DNA of 64,000 nt from Planomonospora sp. ID67723 (GTDB lineage: Bacteria; Actinomycetota; Actinomycetes; Streptosporangiales; Streptosporangiaceae). The stretch spans positions 462,001-526,000 of the forward strand of contig NZ_JABTEZ010000001.1 of NCBI RefSeq assembly GCF_015711605.1. Reading direction: 5' to 3'. A program made the translations under genes and the position numbers. Below the pieces are notes generated by a model. That model did not search any database. It was given only the letters and a program-made list of their open reading frames with translations, and was not told the origin of the DNA. Numbering within the stretch: position 1 is the first letter of the stretch; every line of letters starts with the position of its first letter. Shown here piece by piece: positions 1 to 8,098 of this stretch.

Positions 1-201
1 CTCGTCGGGCAGGAGCAGCCAGCCGATCGCGTAGACGGCCACCCCGAGCCCGCCGAAGAAGCTGGCGATCGCGAGGGCCGCGCGGATGATGTTGGGGTCG
101 ACCCCGATGTAGCGGCCGAGGCCCGAGGCCACACCCGCGATGATTCGCCCGTTCCTGGTCCGGCGGAGCTGCTTCACGCCCGAGAAGTCGTTTTCGTTCA
201 T
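1..201 (-). CDS. PspC domain protein, 3' end outside window
   Basis: The reverse strand from the ATG at 201 encodes 67 residues running off the left edge. The product has basic residues followed by the PspC signature (IAGVASGLGRYIGVDPNIIR at about residues 20-39) and then a hydrophobic helix ending in LLLPDE. PspC domains are small membrane modules of phage-shock or envelope-stress proteins, and in actinobacteria they often sit at the N-terminus of larger membrane proteins or sensor kinases. Which of these applies cannot be told because the C-terminal part is missing. It is divergent from the acyl-CoA dehydrogenase gene. Confidence 0.85.
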   Translation of the reverse strand, partial: MNENDFSGVKQLRRTRNGRIIAGVASGLGRYIGVDPNIIRAALAIASFFGGLGVAVYAIGWLLLPDE

Positions 202-310
202 GTCTTCAGACTGCCCTCCGGAGTCTCCCCATCACATCGGGATTCCCCCTGGCCGTACCCTGACCTCCCCGCAATACCCTGGCAGGGTCACCACGGACGA
301 GAGGAACCCC

Positions 311-1468
311 ATGGACGACCTCCTTCGCATCGACGACGCGCTCTCCGAGGAGCAGCGCCTCATCCGCGACACCGTCAAGGAGTTCGTCTCCGACCGGGTC
401 CTCCCCCACATCGGCGACTGGTTCGAGGACGCCTCCTTCCCCGCCCGCGAGCTCGCCCCGGCCCTCGGCGAGCTGGGCGTGCTCGGCATGCACCTGGAGG
501 GGTACGGCTGCGCGGGGCTGGACGCCGTCTCCTACGGCGTGGCCTGCCGGGAGCTGGAGGCCGGCGACTCCGGCCTGCGCTCGTTCGTCTCGGTCCAGGG
601 CTCGCTGGCCATGTTCCCCATCTGGAAGTACGGCTCCGAAGAGCAGAAGCAGGAGTGGCTGCCCCGGATGGCCGCGGGTGAGGCGATCGGCTGCTTCGGC
701 CTGACCGAGCCCGACCACGGCTCCGACCCCGCGGGCATGCGCACCCACGCCAAGCAGGACCCCTCCGGAGACTGGATCCTCAACGGCGCCAAGATGTGGA
801 TCACCAACGGCTCGATCGCCGACGTCGCCGTGGTCTGGGCCCAGACCGAGGAGGGCATCCGCGGCTTCGTCGTCCCCACCGGCACGCCCGGCTTCTCCGC
901 CCCCGAGATCCACAAGAAGATGTCCCTGCGCGCCTCGGTCACCTCGTCCCTCTACTTCGACGACGTCCGCCTGCCGGCGTCGGCCGTACTGCCCGGGGTT
1001 CAAGGCCTGAAGGGCCCGCTGTCGTGCCTGTCGGAGGCCCGCTTCGGCATTCTGTGGGGGGTCGTGGGCGCGGCCCGCGCCTGCCTGGAGTCCGCCGTCG
1101 ACTACTCCAGGAGCCGCGTGCAGTTCGACAGGCCCATCGGCGGTTTCCAGCTCACCCAGGAGAAGCTCGCCTGGATGTACGTCGGTCTCGGCCAGTCCCA
1201 GCTCACCGCGCTCCACCTGGGCCGTCTGAAGGACGCCGGAGCCATCACCCCGCGCCAGATCAGCTTCGGCAAGCTGGCCAACGTCCGCGCCGCCTTGGAC
1301 ATCGCCCGCCAGGCCCGCACGATCCTCGGCGGCAACGGCATCACGCTGGAGTATCCGGTGATCCGGCACATGAACAACCTGGAGTCCGTGCTCACCTACG
1401 AGGGCACACAGGAGATCCACACGCTGGTGCTCGGCGAGGCCCTCACCGGCATCCCCGCCTACCGCTGA
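311..1468 (+). CDS. gcdH: glutaryl-CoA dehydrogenase-like acyl-CoA dehydrogenase
   Basis: 385-residue flavoprotein expected to oxidise glutaryl-CoA (oxidation and decarboxylation to crotonyl-CoA) in lysine/tryptophan breakdown. The FAD-binding signature CFGLTEPDHGSDP is at residues 128-140. The catalytic glutamate lies in YEGTQEIH near residue 364, in the NNLESVLTYEGTQEIHTLVL context typical of GCDH and unlike short-chain acyl-CoA dehydrogenases. Length matches the family. I start at the ATG at 311, preceded by GAGAGGA; the same frame stays open to 140, but the upstream stretch has no dehydrogenase-like sequence and reaches into the divergent gene. A different acyl-CoA substrate is possible. 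Confidence 0.88.
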   Translation: MDDLLRIDDALSEEQRLIRDTVKEFVSDRVLPHIGDWFEDASFPARELAPALGELGVLGMHLEGYGCAGLDAVSYGVACRELEAGDSGLRSFVSVQGSLAMFPIWKYGSEEQKQEWLPRMAAGEAIGCFGLTEPDHGSDPAGMRTHAKQDPSGDWILNGAKMWITNGSIADVAVVWAQTEEGIRGFVVPTGTPGFSAPEIHKKMSLRASVTSSLYFDDVRLPASAVLPGVQGLKGPLSCLSEARFGILWGVVGAARACLESAVDYSRSRVQFDRPIGGFQLTQEKLAWMYVGLGQSQLTALHLGRLKDAGAITPRQISFGKLANVRAALDIARQARTILGGNGITLEYPVIRHMNNLESVLTYEGTQEIHTLVLGEALTGIPAYR

Positions 1469-1487
1469 GAGGACGGCGCACCGCACG

Positions 1488-1514
1488 GATCCGCCCGCGG
1501 AACACGGGCGGATC
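1488..1514. terminator. bidirectional hairpin terminator
   Basis: Perfect 10-bp inverted repeat (GATCCGCCCG, 7-nt loop, CGGGCGGATC) in the 67-bp gap between two convergent genes. There is no U-tract, which is usual for actinobacterial terminators. Confidence 0.6.
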
Positions 1515-1535
1515 GGCCGCCTGCCGTACGCCGTG

Positions 1536-2180
1536 CTACGGGTTGATCCGCCGCTGGCGGGCCTGCCGCTGCGGCAGGCCGCACGCCCGCCACTCGGGAG
1601 CGCGCGCCGCCCTGTCCAGCCGGTCCTCCCAGGAGGCCCCCCGGCTCAGGAAGGAACGGAACAGCTCCGCGGTGGCCCGCGCGTCGACCAGCGCCGCGTG
1701 GGCGTTCACCAGGGGGACCCCCGCACGCTCGCAGCAGGCGGCGAGCGTCCACTTGCCGTGGGGAAGGAACTCCGGTGCGAGCCTCTGGGTGCACAGGGTC
1801 TCCGTCACCCAGTGGCTGCCCGGGAGGGCTTTGAGGAAGCGCAGATCGAAGGAGGCGTTGTGCGCCACCAGGACACGCCCGGCGATACGCCCCCAGATCT
1901 CGTCCAGCACCTCGTCGATCACCGGTGCTCCCGCGACCATCGCGGGAGTGATGCCGTGGACGTGTACGGCCCCCGTGTCCCGGCGGGGGTCGATGAGCGA
2001 GTGCCACTCGTCGACGGTCCTGCCCTCGCCGTCCAGAGAGACCAGCGCGATCTCGCATATCCGATCGCCCTTGGCGGGCGAGAAACCCGTCGTCTCCACG
2101 TCCACCACGACGTAACCGCCCCGCACGGACGTACGGAGGGAATCGTCCAGCTCTGGCCCAGATCTCGTCACACATGCCAC
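1536..2180 (-). CDS. DEDDh 3'-5' exonuclease (DnaQ/Pol III epsilon-like)
   Basis: 214-residue exonuclease. Exo I is VVVDVETTGFSP (D27, E29), Exo II is HNASFDLRFL (D112), and Exo III is HAALVDARATAELF (H161, D166), so the full DEDDh set of metal-binding and catalytic residues is present. Families with this layout act as proofreading subunits or stand-alone repair nucleases. The protein has no BRCT, helicase or UvrC domain, so it is a stand-alone single-domain type. The basic, arginine-rich C-terminus (last 20 residues) may contact nucleic acid. It converges on the dehydrogenase gene and is divergent from tRNA-Lys. Chromosomal housekeeping gene just outside the island. Confidence 0.85.
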   Translation of the reverse strand: MACVTRSGPELDDSLRTSVRGGYVVVDVETTGFSPAKGDRICEIALVSLDGEGRTVDEWHSLIDPRRDTGAVHVHGITPAMVAGAPVIDEVLDEIWGRIAGRVLVAHNASFDLRFLKALPGSHWVTETLCTQRLAPEFLPHGKWTLAACCERAGVPLVNAHAALVDARATAELFRSFLSRGASWEDRLDRAARAPEWRACGLPQRQARQRRINP

Positions 2181-2239
2181 TCTAAGAAGTCTCCCGGCCT
2201 CCCAGCGGCCACTTGGGGCAACAGGGCCCCTCCCGAACC

Positions 2240-2268
2240 TGGCAACGGACGTCGGTGGACACTATCCT
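2240..2268 (+). promoter_or_regulatory. possible promoter of tRNA-Lys
   Basis: TGGCAA and TATCCT separated by 17 bp resemble -35/-10 boxes, and the -10 box lies 18 bp before the mature tRNA. This is pattern matching only. Confidence 0.35.
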
Positions 2269-2286
2269 CGGTACGCTGTCTTCAGC

Positions 2287-2359
2287 GGGGCGTTAGCTCA
2301 ATGGTTAGAGCTGCGGACTTTTAATCCGTAGGTTCTGGGTTCGAGTCCCAGGCGCCCTA
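2287..2359 (+). tRNA. tRNA-Lys (anticodon TTT)
   Basis: Complete cloverleaf: acceptor GGGGCGT pairs with GCGCCCT (G1:U72 wobble), D-arm GCTC/GAGC, anticodon stem GCGGA/TCCGT around loop CTTTTAA (anticodon TTT), T-arm CTGGG-TTCGAGT-CCCAG, discriminator A. CCA is encoded at 2360-2362. Its 3' half from 2317/2318 is the sequence repeated at 6162, 9369, 23036 and 52061, so it is the likely attachment site of the island. Confidence 0.97.
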
Positions 2360-2370
2360 CCACTCATACC

Positions 2371-2402
2371 CCGTCTGACCTGCGATTTCTCGGCTCAGAC
2401 GG
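2371..2402 (+). terminator. tRNA-Lys terminator hairpin
   Basis: Perfect 8-bp stem CCGTCTGA/TCAGACGG directly after the tRNA. The hairpin and the following 15 bp closely resemble 52115-52160 at the far end of the island. The IS-A copy starts at 2416, where this resemblance stops. Confidence 0.7.
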
Positions 2403-2415
2403 GCTCTGCGCGAGC

Positions 2416-3649
2416 CTGCGCCTGCCGAAAATTCCATCCGTGCAGGTCAAGCGGCATGTGAGTATTCGTGGAGGACTCCGCCGAGCCGGTCCCGTCTGCG
2501 TACGCTCAGCTCGGCGATGCGCGTCGGATCCGTGATCGGGTCCGGGACGGCGCGTAGCGGAGCCGCTTGATCCAGTGCCTGATGGGCACGGTGCCGGTTG
2601 TAGAAGCGCTCGTACTCTCGTAGAGCGTGGCGCAAGTGGCGCTCATTCCATACCAGGCAGCGGTCGAGCAGCTCGCGGCGGCATGACTGCACCCACCGCT
2701 CCATGACTGCGTTCATCCGCGGGACTCGGACACCGGTGAGCACGGTCCGGATCCCGGCCTCGGCCAAGATCTCGTCCATGAGGGCGAGGAACTTCCCGTC
2801 CCGGTCCCGGATCAGATAGCGCGCCCGGCAGCCGGCCTCTTCCAGGTCCATCACGAGGTTCTTCATCGCCTGGACGACTCAGGCCGCGGTCGGATGGGCG
2901 GTGGTGCCCAGCACGCGGACGCGCCGGCTGGCGTGCTCGATGACGGCCAGGATGTACTGGCGCTGCCCCGTGAGGGTGACGGTCTCAATGAAGTCGCAGG
3001 CCAGCAGCGCCTCGGCTTGGGAGCGCAGGAAGTCGGCCCAGGTGACCGACGCTCGTTCAGGGGACGGATCTATGCCTTCCTGGTTGAGGATCTCCCACAC
3101 GGTGGAGGGTGCGACCGTGATGCCGAGCACGGCCAGCTCGCCGTGGATGCGCCGATACCCCCAGGAGGGGTTTTCCCGGACCAGACGCAGGATGAGAACT
3201 CGGATGGAGCGAACCGTGGGCGGGCGCCCCGACCGCCTGGGCTTACTGATGCGGGCGTGCCGCCGTCTCATCAGATCGCGGTGCCAGTGCAAGACGGTGT
3301 CCGGGCGGACGAGGAGCCGCACCCGGCGCAAGACCTCGCGGGGCAGCGACGCCAGCAGGGCGGCCAGGAAGGCACGGTCCTCGGGGGCGAATCGCACCCT
3401 GGTGTCGGCACCGAGCTGCCGTTCGAGAACGGTGATCTGGTGGCGGAGAGCGAGGATCTCGACGTCCTTGTCCCGATCGCTCATCGGCAGCAGCCGCAGC
3501 GCGGCGAAGGCGTTCGTGACGGCGAGATAGGCCAGGCGAAAGAGCACGGACGATCATCATGCCGCACCCCGAGCAACAGGGAGTCACTCGCGTCAGGAGA
3601 TCCCCAGCAAGCCCATGACCTGGCCGGATGACATTATCGGCAGGCGCAG
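2416..3649 (-). mobile_element. IS-A insertion sequence (rve/DDE type), inactivated
   Basis: About 1.23 kb element. The left end reads CTGCGCCTGCCGAAAATT and the right end, inverted, reads CTGCGCCTGCCGATAAT. It carries one transposase gene interrupted by a stop codon. Single ends or fragments of the same element recur at 5407, 12641, 32553, 42535, 50877, 54480 and 62499. No target duplication is apparent. I call it IS-A because I cannot assign an ISfinder name; the IS3/IS481-like integrase core is clear. Confidence 0.8.
2447..3547 (-). pseudogene. IS-A transposase with in-frame stop
   Basis: Both halves lie in one frame and are separated only by TGA at 2879-2881, after ...TTAHPTAA and before VVQAMKNL. 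Related transposases commonly have Trp there (TGG to TGA). The N-terminal half carries the HTH-like helices (PSWGYRRIHGEL) and the first catalytic Asp (LLACDF); the C-terminal half carries the second Asp (YLIRDRDGKF) and the Glu (MNAVMERWVQSCRRELLDR). Overall about 366 codons, full length for the type, so one substitution apparently killed it. Readthrough of TGA cannot be excluded. Confidence 0.8.
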
Positions 3650-4294
3650 TCACTCGCCCTTCCGAAGTTCCTTCTCCCACACGCCGAAACGCTCCCTGAG
3701 TGCCTCAGCCCCCGCCGCATCGACGCCGTACACGAGAAATTCCACATCGGTACGGCGGCGCACGTACGCCAACATCTCCGCGAACACCTCCTGATCGAAC
3801 CCGGCGTCCCGGCGAGCGGCCAACTCCAGAAGCTGATCGCGCGTGTACCGGCCGGACTCCACAAGCGCGTCCACATCGATGAAGTCACGAGCGAGTGCGC
3901 GGTTGAACAGGGCCTCGGTCTTCCCCGCCGCGACGTCGTCAGGATGGAGGACCGGACCCATCTCCATCCGCACCGGCGGCTGAAAACGCACGTCCGCGAC
4001 GACCTCGACCTTGCATCCCTGATCCGTACCACGCTCAGAGATCCACATTCGGACATAGCGATCGGTACTCTGCAAGGTCTCAGCCTGGTATCCGGCCGCA
4101 CGGTACACCTCGGCCACGTGATCCGCTGCCGCCGGGCAGTCCATGTCCAGCGCGCCGAACAGGTCGACGTCCTCGCTCGGCCGCTCCACGATCCCGTACG
4201 CCTGCACCGCGTACCCACCGGCCAGCGCGAAGCCGTACTGATCGGCGACACTGAGGCCGATCTCGATCAGCCTCCGATGGAAGGGGTCCATCAC
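3650..4294 (-). CDS. AbiEii-like nucleotidyltransferase (putative toxin)
   Basis: 214 residues with the minimal nucleotidyltransferase motif LAGGYAVQAY (GG at 26-27) followed by RPSEDVDLF (S40, D42, D44) and a downstream acidic strand KVEVVADVRF (97-103) supplying the third metal ligand. This is the layout of AbiEii/AbiGii toxins of type IV abortive-infection systems, which modify tRNA acceptor ends or proteins with nucleotides. The GTG start at 4294 overlaps the TGA of the upstream small gene (GTGA); an ATG one codon later is equally possible. The coupled partner is not AbiEi-like, so the pair may be a variant. Stop lies immediately outside the IS-A right end. Confidence 0.72.
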   Translation of the reverse strand: MMDPFHRRLIEIGLSVADQYGFALAGGYAVQAYGIVERPSEDVDLFGALDMDCPAAADHVAEVYRAAGYQAETLQSTDRYVRMWISERGTDQGCKVEVVADVRFQPPVRMEMGPVLHPDDVAAGKTEALFNRALARDFIDVDALVESGRYTRDQLLELAARRDAGFDQEVFAEMLAYVRRRTDVEFLVYGVDAAGAEALRERFGVWEKELRKGE

Positions 4295-4611
4295 GCGGCC
4301 CGGTCACGCAGCCAGGTGAACTGCGACTCCCACAGTCGGCGGACCCGCACCGGCAAGATCAAATGAGGCCAGACACGCGCCAACAGATCGGCGTTCAGGT
4401 ACGCCTTGAGATCCTGCTCTCGGCCTTCCTGGATGACCTGCTCGTACATCACCCGCAGCGCCGCCGGGTCGGACAGGTCGTAGGAGCGCCGCGGACTCCA
4501 GTCCAGCCAGCCGGGCAGCGTGACGATCCCGCTCGCGGGCCCGGTCAGCTCCTCCAGAGCATGGGGAACCGCGTACGGGCGGATGTTTGCGTAGTTCAGT
4601 GCCCTGTCCAT
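4291..4611 (-). CDS. small protein coupled to the AbiEii-like gene (putative antitoxin)
   Basis: 106 residues from the ATG at 4611 (MDRALNYANIRP...). The frame is open further upstream, but that part reads as non-coding arginine-rich sequence and crosses the remnant at 4668-4800. No motif I recognise: it is soluble, with two probable helical segments (about 50-70 and 75-95) and a conserved-looking LTGPASGIVTLPGWLDWSP stretch. It overlaps the nucleotidyltransferase start, so the two should be translated together; I infer a toxin-antitoxin or defence partner role from context only. It lacks the winged-helix N-terminus of AbiEi antitoxins. Confidence 0.6.
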   Translation of the reverse strand: MDRALNYANIRPYAVPHALEELTGPASGIVTLPGWLDWSPRRSYDLSDPAALRVMYEQVIQEGREQDLKAYLNADLLARVWPHLILPVRVRRLWESQFTWLRDRAA

Positions 4612-4667
4612 GTCTCCAGTGTGACATTTCCGCCAGAGCCGCACCCTTCGATGATGCAACCTAACAC

Positions 4668-4800
4668 CGCATCGGACAAACCGTTGGACACGGTGACCGG
4701 CGCCGGCGACCGCACCGTGAAGTCCACCCGAACCACCCTGGATACGAACCATGGTCAAGGGGCCCATGTTTGCTCGGTGGTTGCTCGCGTGCCGCGGTAC
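4668..4800 (+). pseudogene. trace of XRE gene 3' end plus right-end repeat
   Basis: 4668-4735 still translates as LDTVTGAGDRTVK, aligning with the LDVVADFGDHTVK C-terminus of the XRE protein at 8866-9198. It is followed at 4750-4800 by the same repeat found after the other two XRE copies (6006, 9216). No att core follows, because transposase DNA begins near 4830. This is a third, oldest copy of the module. Confidence 0.6.
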
Positions 4801-4843
4801 GATGCGGCACGCGGCACCTGTGGGTGCCAGAAACTCGGCCGCC

Positions 4844-5405
4844 CTATGCGACCTGCGCATACTCGTGGATCAGTCCGCCGAGACGATCACGACGGATGGC
4901 CTCGATATCGGCCTCGACCGGGTCGGGCAGGGCTCGAAGGGGAGCGGCTTGGCCCAGGGATCGGTGCGGGCGGTGCTCGTTGAAGTGAGCCTCGTACGTG
5001 ACCAGCACCCGTCGCAGGTGACGGGCGTTGACGATCAGCATCCGGTCAAGGAGTTCCCGGCGCAGCCCACTGATCCACCGCTCGATGTAGGCGTTCGCCT
5101 GCGGAGCCCGAGGCGGCGTCTTCAAAATCCGGATGCCCGCGTCGGTGAACACCTCATCGAACCCGGTGGTGAACTTCGCATCCCGATCCCGGATGAGGAA
5201 CCGGAAGTCTCCGGCCCGATCTCCCAGCTCGATCATCAGGTTCCGGGCCTGCTGAGCGACCCACTCCCCGGTGGGATGTTCGGTGACGCCGAGCAGGTGC
5301 ACTCTCCGGGTGGAGAGCTCCATGACGACCAGGCCGTACAGGCGTTTGAGCAGCACGGTGTCGCAGTGGAAGAAGTCACACGCCAGGATCCCGGAGGCTT
5401 GGACA
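4844..5405 (-). pseudogene. transposase C-terminal fragment (third IS type)
   Basis: Reverse-strand fragment with an intact DDE triad: [21 protein letters not shown] and NAYIERWISGLRRELLDR, ending in IRRDRLGGLIHEYAQVA. The N-terminal HTH half is missing because the gene is cut at about 5406 by an IS-A end. It is related to but distinct from IS-A and IS-B transposases. A short decayed piece of the same type lies at 22033-22085. Confidence 0.75.
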
Positions 5406-5406
5406 C

Positions 5407-5466
5407 TGCGCCTGCCGAAAATTACGTCCGTGCAGTTCAAGCGGCATGTGAGTACTCGTGGAGGAT
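5407..5466 (-). mobile_element. IS-A left-end fragment
   Basis: 60 bp matching 2416-2475 (CTGCGCCTGCCGAAAATTAC onward) and ending where an IS-B end begins at 5467. Only the terminal non-coding part and the last codons of the transposase remain. Confidence 0.7.
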
Positions 5467-5639
5467 CCTGTACCGCTTCAAAATCCATCACGTAGTGCCT
5501 GAGCTGGGCGTTCTCTGGGGCAGCTATGCGGCTCGGTGGTACTCGTTGATCAGTCCGCCGAGCACCCTCCGGCGTTCGATCCGGCCTTCCAGCGGTATGG
5601 CGGTCCGCTCGTCGTGGTCGGGTGGTCGCTGCGCGCGGG
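5467..5639 (-). mobile_element. IS-B left-end fragment interrupting the three-gene module
   Basis: Begins with CCTGTACCGCTTCAAAA and encodes the last ~38 residues of IS-B transposase ([13 protein letters not shown]...[10 protein letters not shown]), with the stop at 5524-5526. Homology to 6498-6664 stops at 5639 inside a copy of the 255-aa gene, so this IS insertion plus deletion removed the first genes of that module. Confidence 0.75.
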
Positions 5640-5690
5640 GAGGAACGCTACGCCGCATACCGCGTCGAGAAGGAGAAGGAGGAACGCTGA
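5640..5690 (+). pseudogene. 3' tail of a second copy of the 255-aa gene
   Basis: Reads RYAAYRVEKEKEER followed by TGA that overlaps the next ATG (TGATG), exactly as LLEER-TGATG at 8852-8868. Everything upstream has been replaced by IS-B DNA. Confidence 0.55.
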
Positions 5691-5988
5691 TGAGCGAGTT
5701 CGTGAAGTGGTCCGACACCAAATCCAAGATCCGCGAAATCGATCCCGAGTGGGACTCCCCCGAGCGCGTCGCCGCGCGGGAGACCAGCCGAGAGCAGCTT
5801 AGGGCGGAGCTGCGCGGCGCCCAGCTCGCCGAGATGCGTAACGCCTGGGCATCTCCCAGGCGCGCGTGTCCCAGATCGAGCACGGCCAGATCGGCGGCCT
5901 CGACATCCTGCGTTCTTATGTCGTCGCCCTGGGCGGGACGCTCGACGTGGTGGCCGACTTCGGCGACCACACCGTGAAGGTCGCCTGA
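5690..5988 (+). pseudogene. XRE-family gene, second copy, frameshifted
   Basis: Starts MSEFVKWSDTKSKIREIDPE and is closely similar to the intact gene at 8866-9198. Two lesions: one base is lost near 5840 (CGTAACGCC against CGCAAGCGCC), which shifts the frame, and 33 bp are deleted between two CTCCCAG repeats, removing the turn of the HTH. The old 3' end (GDHTVKVA) survives out of frame up to the TGA at 5986-5988. Confidence 0.8.
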
Positions 5989-6005
5989 ACCAGCTGAGAC
6001 CCGGG

Positions 6006-6056
6006 CATGGTCAAGGACCCATGTTTGCTCGGTGGTTGCTCGCGTGTACCCGGTAC
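6006..6056 (+). repeat. right-end repeat, copy 2
   Basis: About 50-bp repeat containing ATGTTTGCTCGGTGGTTGCT; other copies at 4750-4800 and 9216-9264. It always lies just after the XRE gene and about 105-110 bp before an att core. It probably belongs to the end of the mobile element (integrase or excisionase arm sites are one possibility). Confidence 0.7.
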
Positions 6057-6161
6057 GGCCCGGCACGCGGTGGCATCATCCGGCAGACCGGCGGGGACGC
6101 TGGCGGACAGAACGGCACGAGATGGCATGTCGCGGCACCGGATGGCAGTGAACCCGTAAGC

Positions 6162-6209
6162 TTTTAATCCGTAGGTTCTGGGTTCGAGTCCCAGGCGCCC
6201 TACCACTCG
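6162..6209 (+). repeat. tRNA-Lys 3'-half repeat (att scar)
   Basis: 48 bp identical to 2318-2365, from the anticodon loop through CCA. The 5' half of the tRNA is absent, so it cannot fold as a tRNA. Typical of attR left by a tRNA-targeting integrase. Confidence 0.88.
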
Positions 6210-6214
6210 TGAGC

Positions 6215-6249
6215 AGGAACGTAGGCCCTGACCTGGGCCTTCGTTCCTG
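6215..6249. terminator. hairpin after att scar
   Basis: CAGGAACG-T-AGGCCC pairs with GGGCCT-T-CGTTCCTG. It occupies the position of the tRNA terminator but has unrelated sequence. From 6250 to 6497 I see no gene. Confidence 0.6.
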
Positions 6250-6497
6250 GCCACCTTCTCCGGCACGTGCAGTCGGATGCAGCCGGATGCCACTGCCTGC
6301 CACTGGTCGCGGAACATACGCGGAATGGAACCGCGCCCGTCCGTCCAGGTCAGCACCCGGGTTCCGGGAGCCGCCGAAACGGTTCCGGGAGTGTGAGAGC
6401 CGACGCGACGAAGGACCCCGAGAGCTTCCCGGGTCCTTCGCTGCGTTCCGCCGTCACGGCTGTCATGTCGTGAGCGCTTCCATGATCTGCTTGTTGG

Positions 6498-7697
6498 CCT
6501 GTACCGCTTCAAAATTCATCGCGTAGGGCTTGAGCTGGGAGTTCTCCGGAGCGGCTACGCGGCTCGGTGGTACTCGTTGATCAGCCCGCCGAGCACCCTC
6601 CGGCGTTCGATCCGGCCTTCCAGCGGTACGACGGCCTGCTCGTCGTGGTCGGGTGGCCGCTGCGCGCGGGATTGGTGCGGCCGGTGGCCGTTGTAGTGAT
6701 CGGCATACTCACCGAGCACCGACCGTAGGTGCCGTTCGTTGGAGATCAGCATGCGATCGGTGCACTCGGCCCGTACGGTGCGCACCCACCGCTCGGCATA
6801 GCAGTTGGCCCGCGGCGTACGCGGCGGTGTCTTGACCACCGTCACGCCCGCGTCGGCGAAGATCGCGTCGAAGACAGCGGTGAACTTGGTGTCCCGGTCG
6901 CGGATGAGAAAGCGGAAGGAGCCGATCCGGCCGCCGAGGTCCATGAGCAGGTTGCGGACCTGCTGAGCCGTCCAGGCGCCGGTCGGGTGGGCGGTCACGC
7001 CGAGGATGTGCATACGCCGGGTGGTGACTTCTATGACGAACAGCACGTACAGACGCTTCAAGGAGATCGTGTCGACGTGGAAGAAGTCGACGGCCAGCAG
7101 GCCTTGTGCTTGGGTGCGCAGGAACGTTCGCCAGGAGGTGTCGGCGTCTCGGGGCGCCGGGCCGAAGCGCCGGCGCCGCAGGATCCGGCGTACGGTTGCT
7201 TCGCTCACGCGGTAGCCGAGCCGGGTCAGTTCACCGTGCACCCGGCGATATCCCCAGGACGGGTTCTCCTGCGCCAGGCGCAGCACCAACTCCCGGATCT
7301 CCTTGCTCGTCCTCGGGCGGCCGGAGCGGTGCGGATACCTCCACCGATCTCGGACCAAGCGCAAGTGCCAGGCCCGCAGGGTGCCCGGCGTCACCAGCCG
7401 ATGCGCGCGCAGGGCAGAGGGCAAGAACCGCGCCAGCGCGGCCAGGACCGCTTGATCGACCCAGTCCGGCTTCGGCCGGGCGACCTGACGGCGCAGCACC
7501 GCCACCTCGTGCCGGAGCACCATGATCTCGGCGTTCTTGACCGCATCGCTTCGGCCCAGTAGCGCCAGCCAGCCGAACAACCGAATCATGATCAGATACA
7601 GGAGACGGAGAGACACAAGAACCGATCTTGCCCGTACCGCCGCATCAGGTCGACCTGCAGGCCAAGCACCCTGCGACGACTTTTGAAGCGGTACAGG
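6498..7697 (-). mobile_element. IS-B insertion sequence, complete copy
   Basis: 1200 bp with perfect 17-bp terminal inverted repeats (CCTGTACCGCTTCAAAA at 6498 and its inverse ending 7697) and one full transposase gene. It is the reference copy for the many IS-B derivatives here (5467, 12786, 14747, 24612, 28890, 32640, 35735, 56636, 59082). No target duplication is visible. Confidence 0.88.
6555..7616 (-). CDS. IS-B transposase (rve/DDE integrase core)
   Basis: 353 residues, GTG start at 7616. The N-terminal half has HTH-type helices ([35 protein letters not shown]). The catalytic core has Asp in [11 protein letters not shown], Asp in [10 protein letters not shown] and Glu in [18 protein letters not shown]. 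Ends in [11 protein letters not shown]. It is the only intact transposase I see in the window, so it may act in trans on the deleted IS-B derivatives that keep both ends (35735-35979, 14747-15597). Confidence 0.88.
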   Translation of the reverse strand: MSLRLLYLIMIRLFGWLALLGRSDAVKNAEIMVLRHEVAVLRRQVARPKPDWVDQAVLAALARFLPSALRAHRLVTPGTLRAWHLRLVRDRWRYPHRSGRPRTSKEIRELVLRLAQENPSWGYRRVHGELTRLGYRVSEATVRRILRRRRFGPAPRDADTSWRTFLRTQAQGLLAVDFFHVDTISLKRLYVLFVIEVTTRRMHILGVTAHPTGAWTAQQVRNLLMDLGGRIGSFRFLIRDRDTKFTAVFDAIFADAGVTVVKTPPRTPRANCYAERWVRTVRAECTDRMLISNERHLRSVLGEYADHYNGHRPHQSRAQRPPDHDEQAVVPLEGRIERRRVLGGLINEYHRAA

Positions 7698-7773
7698 ATG
7701 GATTTTCGGCCCCCGCAGGAATCGGCACGCGCAACTCGAAATGCCATAAGTCGAAGCCTCGCTACTCAGTGAG

Positions 7774-7785
7774 GTACCTAGGTAC
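7774..7785. promoter_or_regulatory. palindromic operator before the three-gene module
   Basis: Perfect 12-bp palindrome GTACCTAGGTAC, 20 bp before the ATG at 7806 and just upstream of a strong AGGAGG. Position and symmetry fit autoregulation by the RHH-like or XRE protein. Confidence 0.5.
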
Positions 7786-7805
7786 TATGAGCTCAGGAGG
7801 AACCG

Positions 7806-8090
7806 ATGACCATGCCTCACAGCACCAAGCGGCAATCACCGCTGAAAGTCGACCCGGCAACCGATGAACTGATCTCCCAGGGCGCGCACTTCCTCGGGGT
7901 GACCAAGAAGGATCTGGTCGCCGCCGCCGTGCGCGTCTACCTGGAACAGCAGCGTGAACAGGTCCGGCGCGGCATGATCGAGTCGATGAAGGTCCTGGAC
8001 GGTTCTCTGTCCTCCAGCGTGTCCCTGCTCACCGGCCTGTCCCCCGAGCGCATCGACGAACTCGGCGGCACCGGCGACTGGGAGGAGTAG
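7806..8090 (+). CDS. small RHH-like DNA-binding protein, first gene of module
   Basis: 94 residues, ATG preceded by AGGAGG at the usual distance. Residues 12-50 (PLKVDPATDELISQGAHFLGVTKKDLVAAAVRVYL) look like a ribbon-helix-helix fold: a short beta strand followed by two helices, as in CopG/VapB-type antitoxins. The rest is acidic and helical and ends GGTGDWEE. It lies 8 bp before the 255-aa gene and 20 bp after a perfect palindrome. I infer an autoregulatory antitoxin or repressor; the family assignment rests on pattern only. Confidence 0.65.
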   Translation: MTMPHSTKRQSPLKVDPATDELISQGAHFLGVTKKDLVAAAVRVYLEQQREQVRRGMIESMKVLDGSLSSSVSLLTGLSPERIDELGGTGDWEE

Positions 8091-8098
8091 ACAGCGCC

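Noticed and set aside
206-1486. Long reverse-strand frame opposite the acyl-CoA dehydrogenase gene.
   Set aside because: Low-complexity Gly/Ala/Arg composition; the forward frame has clear family motifs.
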